A stretch of 64,000 bases of DNA, taken from assembly GCF_900156435.1 (NCBI RefSeq), contig NZ_FTPQ01000001.1, forward strand, positions 62,001-126,000, in the 5' to 3' direction. Source of the stretch: Microbacterium sp. RU1D (GTDB lineage: Bacteria; Actinomycetota; Actinomycetes; Actinomycetales; Microbacteriaceae). Below the pieces are notes generated by a model that did not search any database, had not been told where the DNA came from, and saw only the letters and a program-made list of their open reading frames with translations. This document shows positions 41,075 to 51,160 of the stretch, piece after piece (positions within the stretch are counted from its first letter, which is position 1; every line of letters begins with the position of its first letter). A program made the position numbers and the translations under genes.

Positions 41075-42595
41075 ATGAGCACCCCCACCCGCATCCGCAT
41101 CGACCGTTCCGCGGTCGGCTCCGTCGTCCCCCGCCGTCTGTTCGGTTCGTTCGTGGAACACATGGGCCGCTGCGTGTACGACGGCATCCATTCGCCCGGG
41201 CACGACAGCGCCGACGCCGCCGGCTTCCGCGCCGACGTGCTCGACCTCGTGCGCGAGCTCGGCGCCACGGTCGTGCGCTACCCGGGCGGCAACTTCGTCT
41301 CGGGCTACCGGTGGGAGGACGGCGTGGGCCCCCGCGAGGAGCGGCCGGTCCGCCTCGACGCCGCGTGGCACAGCACCGAGACCAATCAGGTGGGTCTACA
41401 CGAGTTCGCCGAGTGGGCGGATGCCGCGGGCCTCGAGGTCATGGAGGCCGTGAACCTCGGCACGCGCGGCGTCGCCGAAGCCGCCGACCTGCTCGAGTAC
41501 GTCAACCACCCCTCCGGCACGGCGCTGAGCGACCGCCGCCGCGCCAATGGCCGCGACGAACCGTTCGGCATCCGGCTGTGGTGCCTCGGCAACGAGATGG
41601 ACGGGCCGTGGCAGATCGGGCACAAGACGGCCGACGAGTACGGACGCCTCGCCGCGGAGACCGCGCGCATGATGCGCTTCATCGACCCGGCCGTCGAGCT
41701 CGTCGCCGCCGGCAGTTCGAACCACGAGATGCCCACCTTCGGAGAGTGGGAGCGCACCGTGCTCCGGCACACCGCCGGTCTCATCGACCACATCTCGGTG
41801 CACGCCTACTACGAGGAGGACCCGGCTGACCCGGCGAGCTTCCTCGCCAGCGGTGCGGCCCTGGACCGCTACATCTCGGACGTCGTCGAGATCATCGACG
41901 AGGTCGGTGCGACCGCCCCCGACGGCGGCACGATCGGCATCAGCGTCGACGAGTGGAACGTCTGGAACCAGACGCGCTGGAACGAGGTCGACAAGCCGCG
42001 GGTCTTCACCGGCGACTGGCCGATCGCCCCGCGCCTGATCGAGGACGACTACACCGTCACCGACGCCGTGGTCGTCGGATCGCTCCTCATCACGCTCATC
42101 CGCCGCTCCGACCGCGTCTCGATGGCCAATCTCGCGCAGCTGGTGAACGTCATCGCCCCGATCCGCACCGAGCCGGACGGGGGCGGCGCCTGGCGGCAGA
42201 GCACCTTCCATCCCTTCGCCCTGACCGCGCGCGCGGCGTCCGGACGCGTGGTGGACCCCGTCGTCGAGGGCGCCACGATCGACACCGCCCGGCACGGCGC
42301 GGTCGCAGCCGTCGACGCCGTCGCGACCGTCGACGGCGACAACGTGGCGGTCTTCCTCGCCCACCGCGACCTGGACGCCGCCACCCCGGTCGAGCTCGAT
42401 CTGGGGCCGGTCGCCGACGTCGACGCCGTCGTGATCACGATCCCCGAGGGCGGCGATCGCCACACCACCAACTCGGTCGACGCCGAGCCCGTCGCCCCCA
42501 CTCCCCTGCCCGTCGACGTCGGCGCCGACGGCATCCTGCGCTTCACCCTCCCCGCCCTCGCCTGGGTGCGCCTGACCGCGCGCCTCACCGCCTGA
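41075..42595 (+). CDS. abfA: GH51 alpha-L-arabinofuranosidase
   Basis: A 506-residue intracellular enzyme that removes arabinofuranosyl side groups from imported oligosaccharides. The proton-donor Glu is in WCLGNEMDGPWQ (about residue 173) and the nucleophile Glu in GISVDEWNVWNQ (about 292). The N-terminal LFGSFVEHMGRCVYDGI and VVRYPGGNFVSGY are hallmarks of GH51. Length and lack of a signal peptide are normal. GAGGAGAGCC lies just upstream of the ATG. Along with GH30 and GH35 it points to arabinogalactan as the substrate; arabinoxylan is an alternative for this enzyme alone. Confidence 0.95.
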   Translation: MSTPTRIRIDRSAVGSVVPRRLFGSFVEHMGRCVYDGIHSPGHDSADAAGFRADVLDLVRELGATVVRYPGGNFVSGYRWEDGVGPREERPVRLDAAWHSTETNQVGLHEFAEWADAAGLEVMEAVNLGTRGVAEAADLLEYVNHPSGTALSDRRRANGRDEPFGIRLWCLGNEMDGPWQIGHKTADEYGRLAAETARMMRFIDPAVELVAAGSSNHEMPTFGEWERTVLRHTAGLIDHISVHAYYEEDPADPASFLASGAALDRYISDVVEIIDEVGATAPDGGTIGISVDEWNVWNQTRWNEVDKPRVFTGDWPIAPRLIEDDYTVTDAVVVGSLLITLIRRSDRVSMANLAQLVNVIAPIRTEPDGGGAWRQSTFHPFALTARAASGRVVDPVVEGATIDTARHGAVAAVDAVATVDGDNVAVFLAHRDLDAATPVELDLGPVADVDAVVITIPEGGDRHTTNSVDAEPVAPTPLPVDVGADGILRFTLPALAWVRLTARLTA

Positions 42596-42609
42596 CCCCG
42601 AAAGACACC

Positions 42610-44331
42610 GTGACGACCTTCACCATCGGCGAGACCGACTTCCTGCTCGACGGGCGACCGCACCAGGTCATCTCGGGCACGCTCCATTACTTCCGCATCC
42701 ACCCCGAGCACTGGGCCGACCGCATCCGCACCGCCAAGGCGATGGGCCTCAACACCATCGAGACCTACGTGGCGTGGAACGCCCATGAGCCGGTGAAGGG
42801 CGAGTGGGATGCCACCGGCTGGAACGATCTGGGCCGTTTCCTCGACCTCATCGCCGCCGAGGGCCTGCACGCGATCGTGCGCCCGGGTCCGTACATCTGC
42901 GCGGAGTGGCACAACGGCGGCCTGCCCGTGTGGCTCACCTCGACGCCGGGGATCGGCATCCGTCGCTCCGAGCCGCAGTTCGTCGCGGCGGTGTCGGAGT
43001 ACCTGCGTCGCGTGTACGAGATCGTCGCCCCGCGCCAAATCGACCGCGGCGGCAACGTCGTGCTCGTGCAGATCGAGAACGAGTACGGCGCCTACGGCTC
43101 CGACAAGGACTACCTGCGCGAGCTGGTGCGCGTCACGAAGGACGCCGGCATCACGGTCCCGCTGACCACCGTCGACCAGCCGATGCCGTGGATGCTCGAG
43201 GCGGGGAGCCTGCCCGAGCTGCACCTCACCGGCTCGTTCGGCTCGCGGTCGGAGGAGCGCCTGGCGACCCTGCGCGAGCACCAGGCCACGGGGCCGCTGA
43301 TGTGCTCCGAGTTCTGGGACGGCTGGTTCGACTGGTGGGGCAGCATCCACCACACGACCGACCCCGCGGCATCCGCCCACGACCTCGACGTACTGCTCGC
43401 GGCCGGCGCCTCGGTGAACATCTACATGGTGCACGGCGGCACGAACTTCGGGACCACGAATGGCGCCAACGACAAGGGCCGCTTCGACCCGATCGTCACC
43501 TCGTACGACTACGACGCGCCGATCGACGAATCGGGCCACCCGACGGCGAAGTTCCACGCGTTCCGCGAGGTCATCGCGAAGTACGCGCCTGTGCCGACCG
43601 AGGCGCCCGGGCCCCGGCCCGCGGCCCCCGTCTTCGACGTCCCGCTCTCGGGCGAGGGCGAATGGATGCCGGCATCCGGCGCCACGACTCCGACGGACGC
43701 CCCCGCGACCTTCGAGCAGCTGGGGCACCTCGGCCCCCTGGTGCGGTACGACGTCGAGCTGCCGTCGTTCACCGGTACCGCGGCGCTCGTGTTCGACGAG
43801 GTGCGCGACCTCGCCTGGGTGCACGTCGACGGCGTGCCGGTGGGACGCCTGTCGCGGTCCCTGAAGGAGCGCGCGCTGATGATCCCCGCCGGCGCCCACC
43901 TGACGGTGCTCGTGGAGGACCAGGGGCGGGTGAACTACGCCGACCGGCTCGGCGAGGCGAAGGGCCTGGTCGGGCCCGTCACTTTGAACGGCGCCGCGGT
44001 GACCGGATGGACCGCCACACCGATCGACCTCGACACCGTCGAGGGCTCCGGCACGGGCACGGCCGGTCGGGCGTTCCTGCGCGGGACGTTCGACCTCGAG
44101 ACGCCCGGTGATCTGTTCCTCGACACGACGTCGTGGGGCAAGGGCTTCGCGTTCGTCAACGGCTTCTTCCTCGGCCGGTACTGGAACAACGTCCCGCAGG
44201 ACACCCTGTACGTGCCGGGACCGGCGACCCGCGCCGGCGCGAACGAGATCGTCGTGCTCGAGCTCGAGCACGCGATCCAGCCGGTCGCCCGCTTCGTGGC
44301 GGAGCCGTCGCTCGGGCAGCTGGAGGAGTAG
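42610..44331 (+). CDS. GH35 beta-galactosidase
   Basis: A 573-residue beta-galactosidase. The TIM barrel has ISGTLHYFRIHPEHW at the N-terminus, NTIETYVAWNAHEP, RPGPYICAEW, the acid/base Glu in VQIENEYGAYGSD and the nucleophile Glu in CSEFWDGWFDWWG; YMVHGGTNFG follows. The C-terminal 250 residues are the two galactose-binding jelly-roll domains (ending FVNGFFLGRYWNN). No signal peptide, so it works on imported oligosaccharides and releases galactose for GalK/GalT. GTG 42610 lies 14 bp after the GH51 stop and is the only start that matches the family N-terminus. It is the last gene of the importer operon. Confidence 0.96.
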   Translation: MTTFTIGETDFLLDGRPHQVISGTLHYFRIHPEHWADRIRTAKAMGLNTIETYVAWNAHEPVKGEWDATGWNDLGRFLDLIAAEGLHAIVRPGPYICAEWHNGGLPVWLTSTPGIGIRRSEPQFVAAVSEYLRRVYEIVAPRQIDRGGNVVLVQIENEYGAYGSDKDYLRELVRVTKDAGITVPLTTVDQPMPWMLEAGSLPELHLTGSFGSRSEERLATLREHQATGPLMCSEFWDGWFDWWGSIHHTTDPAASAHDLDVLLAAGASVNIYMVHGGTNFGTTNGANDKGRFDPIVTSYDYDAPIDESGHPTAKFHAFREVIAKYAPVPTEAPGPRPAAPVFDVPLSGEGEWMPASGATTPTDAPATFEQLGHLGPLVRYDVELPSFTGTAALVFDEVRDLAWVHVDGVPVGRLSRSLKERALMIPAGAHLTVLVEDQGRVNYADRLGEAKGLVGPVTLNGAAVTGWTATPIDLDTVEGSGTGTAGRAFLRGTFDLETPGDLFLDTTSWGKGFAFVNGFFLGRYWNNVPQDTLYVPGPATRAGANEIVVLELEHAIQPVARFVAEPSLGQLEE

Positions 44332-44381
44332 GCCGGCGACCGGGCGGTCCGGCGGCGCGGCGGCGCGCCGACCCGCCGACC

Positions 44382-44425
44382 CGGCGACCCGGCATCCCGG
44401 CGACGCGGCATCCCGGCGACGCGCC
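44382..44425. repeat. 16-bp tandem repeat after the GH35 gene
   Basis: CGGCGACCCGGCATCC (44382-44397), CGGCGACGCGGCATCC (44398-44413) and a partial third copy CGGCGACGCGCC run head to tail and lead straight into palindromic element D. Confidence 0.85.
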
Positions 44426-44503
44426 GAAACAGGCGATCCGTTCGAGAACAGGACGACCCGCGAGATCGCGGTCCTGCTCTTGGCGGATCGCCTGTTCCGC
44501 GTC
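44418..44503. repeat. 19-bp-period palindromic element D
   Basis: AACAGG occurs at 44428 and 44447 (period 19); the complementary words CCTGCT (44473) and CCTGTT (44491) are 18 bp apart. The core GGCGATCCG at 44432-44440 pairs with CGGATCGCC at 44484-44492, and GACGCG at 44418 pairs with CGCGTC at the right end, so the 86 bp folds into one long imperfect hairpin. It lies between GH35 and the PNPOx-like gene. Confidence 0.85.
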
Positions 44504-44545
44504 GGCCGGGCGTGCGCCGTCGCGCGGGAGGGGCAGGATGGGGTC

Positions 44546-45115
44546 ATGACGATGGCCGCTTGGCTCCGCTCGCTCCCCTCCCTCACCGGCGTGGCTCCCG
44601 AACCGGATGCCGGTCCCCTGCCCGACGCGCCGGAGCCGCTCTTCGAGCGATGGATCCGGCAGGCGGTGGAGGCGGACGTCGCCGAGGCGCACGGCGCCAC
44701 CCTCTCTACGGTGGATGCCGACGGCATCCCGGATGCTCGTGTGCTCATCCTCAAGGACGTCGGACCTCGCGGTTGGGCGTTCGCGGGCCCGCGGGACTCC
44801 GCGAAGGCCGAGCAGCTGGCCGCGCGGTCCGCTGCGGCCCTGACCTTCTGGTGGCCGGCCGTGCTGCGGTCCGTGCGCGTGCGCGGGAGCGTGCGGGAGG
44901 CGTCGGAGGAGGAATCCGCCGCAGATCTCGCGGCGCGATCCGCGGCCGCCCGCGACGGGATTCCTCCGGGCGGGTGGGTGCTGTGGCGAATCGTGCCCGA
45001 CCGGGTCGAGTTCTGGCACGGCTCCCCCGACCGCCGCCATCGGCGCACGATCTACCGTCGCACCGGCGATGGCTGGCAGGTTTCCGCCCCGGCGACAGAG
45101 AGCGAGACGACGTGA
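44546..45115 (+). CDS. Pyridoxamine 5'-phosphate oxidase family protein
   Basis: A 189-residue split-barrel FMN-binding protein of the PNPOx family. GATLSTVDADGIPDARVLIL and FAGPRDSAKAEQLAARSAAA correspond to the FMN and substrate regions, and the C-terminal DRVEFWHGSPDRRHRRTIY matches the PdxH C-terminus. It could make pyridoxal 5'-phosphate or be a general FMN/F420 reductase; it is a little shorter than typical PdxH (about 215). ATG 44546 follows CAGGAT with a six-base gap; ATG 44552 is an alternative. The stop overlaps the cupin gene (GTGA). Confidence 0.82.
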   Translation: MTMAAWLRSLPSLTGVAPEPDAGPLPDAPEPLFERWIRQAVEADVAEAHGATLSTVDADGIPDARVLILKDVGPRGWAFAGPRDSAKAEQLAARSAAALTFWWPAVLRSVRVRGSVREASEEESAADLAARSAAARDGIPPGGWVLWRIVPDRVEFWHGSPDRRHRRTIYRRTGDGWQVSAPATESETT

Positions 45116-45552
45116 GCGACTACGAGATCACCGACATCGGAGCGATGGCCGACTGGCGCGACCACTTCGGCGGCTTCGTACCGGAGCGCTCGCGCGACGG
45201 ACGACGCGTGGTCGATCACGAGCTGACGATGCAATTCATCGGCATGACGGCGAACGCCCTCCTGCCCGGCGAGGACGCGGGCTACTGGCACACGCACAGC
45301 CGGGTGGAGGAGCTCTACGTGTTCCTCGAGGGGCGCGGACAAATGGGCCTCGACGACGACGTCGTGGACGTCGGCCCCGGTAGCGTCATCCGCGTCGGGC
45401 AGGGCGTGTGGCGCGTCTGGCGCGCGGTCCCGGACAGCCCCGGCGAATTGCGGTGGTTGTGCATCCGCGCGGGTGGCGAGCCCCTTCCGCACATCCCCGA
45501 CGACAGTGCGCGCGACGCCGACCGTCCGATGCCGTGGGGCGACGGGGCCTGA
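45112..45552 (+). CDS. Cupin domain protein
   Basis: A 146-residue single-domain cupin. The first cupin motif is YWHTHSRVEELYVFLEGRG, supplying two His and a Glu as metal ligands, and the second is GPGSVIRVGQGVWRVWRAV, where the usual His is replaced near a Trp-rich stretch. Such small cupins are isomerases, dioxygenases or sugar-binding proteins, and the function cannot be told. It is translationally coupled to the PNPOx-like gene by a GTGA overlap, and so is probably part of the same process. The following 174 bp (45,553-45,726) holds no gene I can support. Confidence 0.8.
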   Translation: MSDYEITDIGAMADWRDHFGGFVPERSRDGRRVVDHELTMQFIGMTANALLPGEDAGYWHTHSRVEELYVFLEGRGQMGLDDDVVDVGPGSVIRVGQGVWRVWRAVPDSPGELRWLCIRAGGEPLPHIPDDSARDADRPMPWGDGA

Positions 45553-45726
45553 CGGCGGTTCGACCTCAGGCACGCGTCCTCGCGTGGTGCCGCGTGACGC
45601 GGGTGCGATTGCCGCAGCCGTCTTCGCGCCGAACGGGGCGAGCACCTCGCTCTCGAGCGTCGTGACGCTCACCCTGCGGCAGGTGCGCCTGCCCGACCGC
45701 CCGATGCACTGACCCGCGTCGCCGCC

Positions 45727-47010
45727 TCACGTCGTGGTGATCACGGACCCCGCGGCATCCGGAACCGTCGTTTTCATCGACGGGCTCGTGAAGCGCGCCC
45801 GTCCGATGACCACGGCCGCGGCGACCATGAGCGCCGCCCCCAGTACGTACGGCGCCGCGTGGGCGACGTGGGCGTACAGCAGACCGGCGACCAGCGGCGC
45901 GACGGTACCGACGGCGGCGTTGAGGGACTGCGCGGCTCCGGCGATCCAGCCCTGCTCGTCGTCGCCGACGGCGTTGGAGAGCAGACCGTCCATCGTGGCC
46001 TGCGCCGCCCCCTGGCCCGCCGCGAGCGTCAGCGCGCCCACGACGAACAGCCACGGCTGGGCGAACAGCGACGTGACCCCGGCGAGGGCGACGAGACCGA
46101 TCGCCTGCGTGACGATGCCGCTGACCACGACACCCCGCTCGCCGATCCGCGGCAGCAGGAACCCGAGCAGCACGCCCTGGATGGCGATGTCGATGATGCC
46201 GACGCACGCGGTCAGCAGGCCGATCGCGGTGGGAGTCCATGCGATGGCGTCGAGGGCGAGCACGCTGAAGTTGTTGACGAAGAAGCCGAACGGCAGGCCC
46301 ACCAGGAGCAGCCCGATCATGAGCCCGCGCAGCTCCGGACGGCGGAAGACGCCGCGGAACACCGCGAACGGGTGCACCGCCCGCAGATCGAGAGCGGCGA
46401 TCCGCTTGTCGGGGGCGAGACTCTCGGGCAGCAGGAAGATGCTGAGGATCGCGACCGTCAGCGCGAGGCCCGCGGTGACGAACACCGGCAGGTCGACGTC
46501 GATCGCGGCGAGCGTGCCGCCGAGGGCGGGGCCGACCATCGTGCCGATGCCGGCCGTCGCCCCGAGGACACCGAAGCGCCGAGCCCGCTTGTGGGGCGGG
46601 GTGATGTCGGCGAGGTAGGCGAAGAGGGCGGGGAGGTCGCCCGCGGTCACGCCCTGCACGATGCGTCCGAGCAGCAGCACCCAGATGGCGCCCCCGATGC
46701 CGAAGAGGAGGAAGCCGAGGGCGCCCCCGAAGCCGGCGACGATGATGACGGGCCGCCGGCCGAAGCGATCGGAGATGCGGCCGAGGAACGGGGCGACGAG
46801 GAACGCGCAGAGAGCGTTGACGGTCTCGAGGATGCCGACCCACACGGCGAGGTCGGCCGGGTTCGACACGTACCGCAGCACCACGAAGGGCAGGACCGGG
46901 AGCACAACGGTCATGCCGGCGGTCGTCAGCGTCGTCAGGACGACGAGCATGACCCAGGCGCGACGGCCGTCGCGGACGTTGAGCGAGGAAGAGGAAGATT
47001 CTGAAGTCAC
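45727..47010 (-). CDS. MFS transporter (TetA-like drug exporter)
   Basis: A 427-residue major-facilitator protein with 12 predicted helices. The loop between helices 2 and 3 reads GRISDRFGRRPVIIVAG, the family signature, and the helix 4-5 region has GRIVQGVTAGDLPALFAYLAD. This resembles the TetA/DHA1 proton-antiport group; the substrate is unknown. It is divergent from a TetR regulator, the usual arrangement for a drug-induced pump. GTG 47010 lies six bases after a TACAGT -10 box, so the mRNA is probably leaderless. The alternative reading frame continuing to 47329 is antisense to the tetR gene. Confidence 0.92.
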   Translation of the reverse strand: MTSESSSSSLNVRDGRRAWVMLVVLTTLTTAGMTVVLPVLPFVVLRYVSNPADLAVWVGILETVNALCAFLVAPFLGRISDRFGRRPVIIVAGFGGALGFLLFGIGGAIWVLLLGRIVQGVTAGDLPALFAYLADITPPHKRARRFGVLGATAGIGTMVGPALGGTLAAIDVDLPVFVTAGLALTVAILSIFLLPESLAPDKRIAALDLRAVHPFAVFRGVFRRPELRGLMIGLLLVGLPFGFFVNNFSVLALDAIAWTPTAIGLLTACVGIIDIAIQGVLLGFLLPRIGERGVVVSGIVTQAIGLVALAGVTSLFAQPWLFVVGALTLAAGQGAAQATMDGLLSNAVGDDEQGWIAGAAQSLNAAVGTVAPLVAGLLYAHVAHAAPYVLGAALMVAAAVVIGRARFTSPSMKTTVPDAAGSVITTT

Positions 47011-47015
47011 GCCGT

Positions 47016-47044
47016 AACTGTACTCGTACCAGTTTCGGTGTCAA
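47016..47044 (-). promoter_or_regulatory. Leaderless promoter of the MFS gene with candidate TetR operator
   Basis: On the minus strand TTGACA (47039-47044) and TACAGT (47017-47022) are 16 bp apart and the -10 ends six bases before GTG 47010. AACTG at 47016 and CAGTT at 47030 bracket an inner GTAC-TC-GTAC, an imperfect palindrome overlapping the promoter that is the best candidate TetR site. Confidence 0.65.
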
Positions 47045-47066
47045 TACATGTTTGAAGCGAAGTCGG

Positions 47067-47072
47067 TAGAGT
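47067..47072 (+). promoter_or_regulatory. -10 box of the tetR-type gene (predicted leaderless)
   Basis: TAGAGT ends six bases before ATG 47079, which supports that start over GTG 47073. No good -35 is visible. Confidence 0.5.
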
Positions 47073-47078
47073 GTGTCC

Positions 47079-47663
47079 ATGAGCGCAGACGTCGGACGCC
47101 GCGAACGCAAGAAGGCCGCGACGCGGAAGGCCATCTCCGACGCCGCGACGCAGCTCTTCGTCGAGCGCGGCTTCGACGACGTCAGCATCCGCGAGGTCGC
47201 CGATGCCGCCGACGTGTCGCCCACGACCGTCTTCGCGCACTTCCCCCAGAAGGAGGCGCTCGTCTTCGACGAGGACGACGCCCAGCGCGACATGCTCGTC
47301 GCGGCCGTGCGCGACCGCCCGGACGGCACGTCGGTGTCCGACGCCCTTCGCGACCTCTACCGGCGCGAGCTCATCGGCCTCGCCTTCGACCCCACGGGCG
47401 CGCATCGTCGCCAGTTCATGCAGCTCATCACCGACACACCTGCCCTCCGCGACTACGCCTCACGCATGTGGCTGCGCCACGAGGACGCCCTGGCCGCGGC
47501 CATCGCCGAGACGACCGGACAGAGCGAGCCGGATGCCGAGACCCGCGTCTACGCGCGAATGGTGCTGCAGCTGCAGATCCTCGCCTTCGAGCACGACGAT
47601 GCCGCCGCGACCATCGAGGCGGGCTTCCGTCTCTTCGAGCGAGGGTGGCGCGAGCCGCGCTGA
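47079..47663 (+). CDS. TetR/AcrR family transcriptional regulator
   Basis: A 194-residue regulator. The N-terminal TetR HTH (about 8-55) reads RKAISDAATQLFVERGFDDV then SIREVADAADVSPTTVFAHF. The C-terminal part is an all-helical ligand domain with no close match. It is divergent from the MFS exporter, with an imperfect palindrome over the exporter promoter, so local repression relieved by the pump's substrate is the likely logic. The start is set at ATG 47079 by the TAGAGT spacing. It converges with the LacI gene across a 44-bp gap. Confidence 0.92.
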   Translation: MSADVGRRERKKAATRKAISDAATQLFVERGFDDVSIREVADAADVSPTTVFAHFPQKEALVFDEDDAQRDMLVAAVRDRPDGTSVSDALRDLYRRELIGLAFDPTGAHRRQFMQLITDTPALRDYASRMWLRHEDALAAAIAETTGQSEPDAETRVYARMVLQLQILAFEHDDAAATIEAGFRLFERGWREPR

Positions 47664-47707
47664 CGGCGGCCGTCTCGCGCGCGGCGCGCCGAGGCTGCCG
47701 GCGTGCA

Positions 47708-48673
47708 TCAGGCTCCGGCGGTGCTCCGTCGCTCGATCAACGACGCGGGAACGGTCTCCGCAACCGTGTCGCCGCCCTCGATCGCCGCGACCAGTGCCGC
47801 GACCGCGCGGCGGCCGAGGGCGTCGAAGTCCTGACGCACCGTCGTCAGGGGCGGGCGGAACTCCGCGGCATCCGCGATGTCGTCGAAGCCCATCACGGAG
47901 ACGTCCTCGGGGACGCGCCGACCGGCGTCGGCGAGAGCACGCAGGGCACCGAGCGCCATCTGGTCGTTGGCGACGAAGATCGCCGTGGCCTCGATCAGCT
48001 CCGAGGCCACGAGATGGCCGGATGCCGACGTCCAATCGCCGCGGACCGGTTCAGGCGCGGTGAGACCCGCGTCGACGAGCGCCTCGCGCCAGCCGCGCTC
48101 CCGCTCGGCGGCGGCGAACGACCCGCGCGGTCCCGCGAGGTGGTGCACCGTGGGATGACCGAGCTCGAGCAGGTATCGCGTCGCAGCGCGCGCCCCGCCG
48201 GCGTGATCGGTCTGCACGATCGAGAAGCGCGCATCGGGCGGGGAGTCGACCACGACGACGTGCAGGTCGGCGGGGGGATCGACGTCGCGGGCGAGCTCGG
48301 TCGCCTCGTTCAGCACCACCGCCCCGTCGACGCCCTGCGACCGCAGCCGCGCGAACGCGTCGCGGATGCCGCGCTCGCCCACGGTCACGACCGCGAGCGC
48401 GTAGTCACGGGCCGCGGCGGCCTCGGAGATCGCCTGCAGCATGCGGGAGTTGCCGACGGATGCCAGCGTCGACACGACGAGGCCGATGGTGGAGGTCTGA
48501 CCGGTGCGCAGCGCGCGGGCGGCGCGGTGCATGCGGTAGCCGAGGTCGGCCATGGCCCTCTCGACCCGTGCGCGGGTGGCGGGATCGACGCGGGGGCTGC
48601 CGTTGGCCACGCGCGACACCGTCTGCGCCGAGACTCCGGCCCTCTCGGCCACATCGGCCATGGATACGCGCAT
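47708..48673 (-). CDS. LacI family transcriptional regulator (galactose operon)
   Basis: A 321-residue repressor. The HTH (about 4-50) reads SMADVAERAGVSAQTVSRVANG, the hinge is HRAARALRTGQ, and the sensor has SVGNSRMLQAISEAAA, ATRYLLELGHPTVHHLAGP and SVMGFDDIADAAEFRPP. It is closely similar in layout to the arabinogalactan LacI 11 kb away (same WPPLTTVRQ/RPPLTTVRQ segment), suggesting an old duplication. It is divergent from galT, with palindromes in between, and so is probably the galactose repressor. The start may be GTG 48676 or ATG 48673; AGGGGG lies just upstream and favours the ATG. Confidence 0.92.
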   Translation of the reverse strand: MRVSMADVAERAGVSAQTVSRVANGSPRVDPATRARVERAMADLGYRMHRAARALRTGQTSTIGLVVSTLASVGNSRMLQAISEAAAARDYALAVVTVGERGIRDAFARLRSQGVDGAVVLNEATELARDVDPPADLHVVVVDSPPDARFSIVQTDHAGGARAATRYLLELGHPTVHHLAGPRGSFAAAERERGWREALVDAGLTAPEPVRGDWTSASGHLVASELIEATAIFVANDQMALGALRALADAGRRVPEDVSVMGFDDIADAAEFRPPLTTVRQDFDALGRRAVAALVAAIEGGDTVAETVPASLIERRSTAGA

Positions 48674-48683
48674 CACGCCCCCT

Positions 48684-48730
48684 CATGTTGACGATATCAC
48701 GCCCCGGTTGTAGCGTGTTATCGTGAACAC
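48684..48730 (+). promoter_or_regulatory. galT promoter (leaderless) with two LacI-type operators
   Basis: TTGACG (48688-48693) and TAGCGT (48711-48716) are exactly 17 bp apart and the -10 ends six bases before GTG 48723. One candidate operator (GTGATATCGTCAACATG on the minus strand, 48684-48700) covers the -35; the other, GTGTTATCGTGAACAC (48715-48730), covers the -10 edge and the start codon. They agree at 12 of 16 positions and their centres are about 31 bp apart. Confidence 0.75.
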
Positions 48731-49894
48731 GGACACTCCCTCGGCGGAAACTCTGGGCGCCGGCGTCGTCAAGCGGACGACCCGTCTCGCCGACGGCCGC
48801 GAGCTGATGTACTTCGACGACCCCGGAACGACGCTCGGTGCCGAGCGCGCGGTCGATTCCCGCACCCTCGACCCGCGTCCAGCGACGGCGACCATGCGCC
48901 AGGACGTGCTCACGGGCGACTGGATCACCGTGGCGTCCAACCGCCAGAACCGCGCGTTTCTGCCCCCCGCGCACCTCGACCCGCTGTCGCCGCAGACGCC
49001 GACCAACCCGTCGGAGATCCCGTCGCTGTACGACGTCGCCGTGTTCGAGAACAAGTCGCCCTCGTTCGGTCCGGCGCTCGATGTGGCCACCGGCGACGCT
49101 CCGGCCGCCGTCGACCCGCCCCGCGGCGACGACGACCTCGAGCACCTCGGCCTCGGCCGCACGCGCACCTCGGTCGGTCGCTGCGAGGTGGTGTGCTTCA
49201 GCCCCGCGCACGAGGGGTCGTTCGGCTCGCTCTCGCGCACCCGCGCCCGCACCGTCATCGAAGCGTGGGCCGACCGCACCGCGGCGCTGTCGGCTCTGCC
49301 CGGCATCCGTCAGGTGTTCCCGTTCGAGAACCGCGGGCAGGAGATCGGCGTCACCCTCCCCCACCCGCACGGGCAGATCTACGCCTACCCCTACGTCACC
49401 CCGCGCACGCACCGTCTGCTCGACACGATCTCGCGGACCTCCGACGACCTGTTCGCGCGCATCCTGGAGTTCGAGCAGGGCGGCGAGCGCGTCGTTCTGC
49501 GGGGCGAGCACTGGACCGCCTTCGTCCCGTTCGCCGCGCGCTGGCCCATCGAGGTGCACGTGCTCCCGCACCGCCACGTCGCCGACCTCGCGGAGACGAC
49601 GGATGCCGAGCGTGACGAGCTGGCGCCGTTCTACCTGCGATTGCTGCGCGGCATCGATGCGCTGTACGACACCCCCACCCCCTACATCGCCGCCTGGCAT
49701 CAGGCACCGGTCGGACGCGGGCGGGAGGCTGTCCGCCTCAACCTGCAGATCACCTCGCCGCGTCGCGCCGCCGACAAGCTCAAGTACCTCGCCGGATCCG
49801 AGGCCGCCATGGGCGCCTGGATCGGCGACGTGACCCCCGAATCGCAGGCCGAGCGCCTGCGCGCCGCCCTCGACACCGTTCCGGAGGTGACGGC

Positions 49895-49898
<4 letters not shown>
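48723..49898 (+). CDS. galT: Galactose-1-phosphate uridylyltransferase
   Basis: A 391-residue Leloir enzyme that swaps UDP between UDP-glucose and galactose 1-phosphate. The active-site histidine triad is in VTLPHPHGQIYAYPY, preceded by FSPAHEGSFGSLS and followed by HVLPHRHVADL and AWHQAPVG. The N-terminal 50 residues differ from the Escherichia coli enzyme, as is usual for actinobacterial GalT. The GTG start is set by the promoter spacing and has no ribosome-binding site. The stop overlaps galK (ATGA). No epimerase (galE) is linked. Confidence 0.95.
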
Positions 49899-51058
<1,160 letters not shown>

Positions 51059-51072
51059 GGCACCGCCCCCTC

Positions 51073-51137
51073 GATGAACGCCCGCTGCCCCGAGACACGC
51101 TCCTCGCGAGCGTTTCCCGGTGCAGCGGGCGTTTTCC
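51073..51137. repeat. 19-bp-period palindromic element E
   Basis: Left words GATGAACGC (51073) and GAGACACGC (51092) are 19 bp apart; right words GCGTTTCCC (51110) and GCGTTTTCC (51129) are also 19 bp apart. AACGCCCGCTGC on the left pairs with GCAGCGGGCGTT on the right, giving an imperfect stem of about 27 bp with a CTCGC loop. It begins 15 bp after the galK stop. Confidence 0.85.
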
Positions 51138-51160
51138 CCGTGCGTTCGACCCACCCACCG

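Noticed and set aside
45553..45726. Possible small gene in the cupin/MFS spacer (for example a short leftward frame starting MSVTTLESEV near 45,672)
   Set aside because: It runs antisense into the cupin gene, has no ribosome-binding site or family resemblance, and codon pattern gives no support. No gene, clear hairpin or repeat was found in this stretch.
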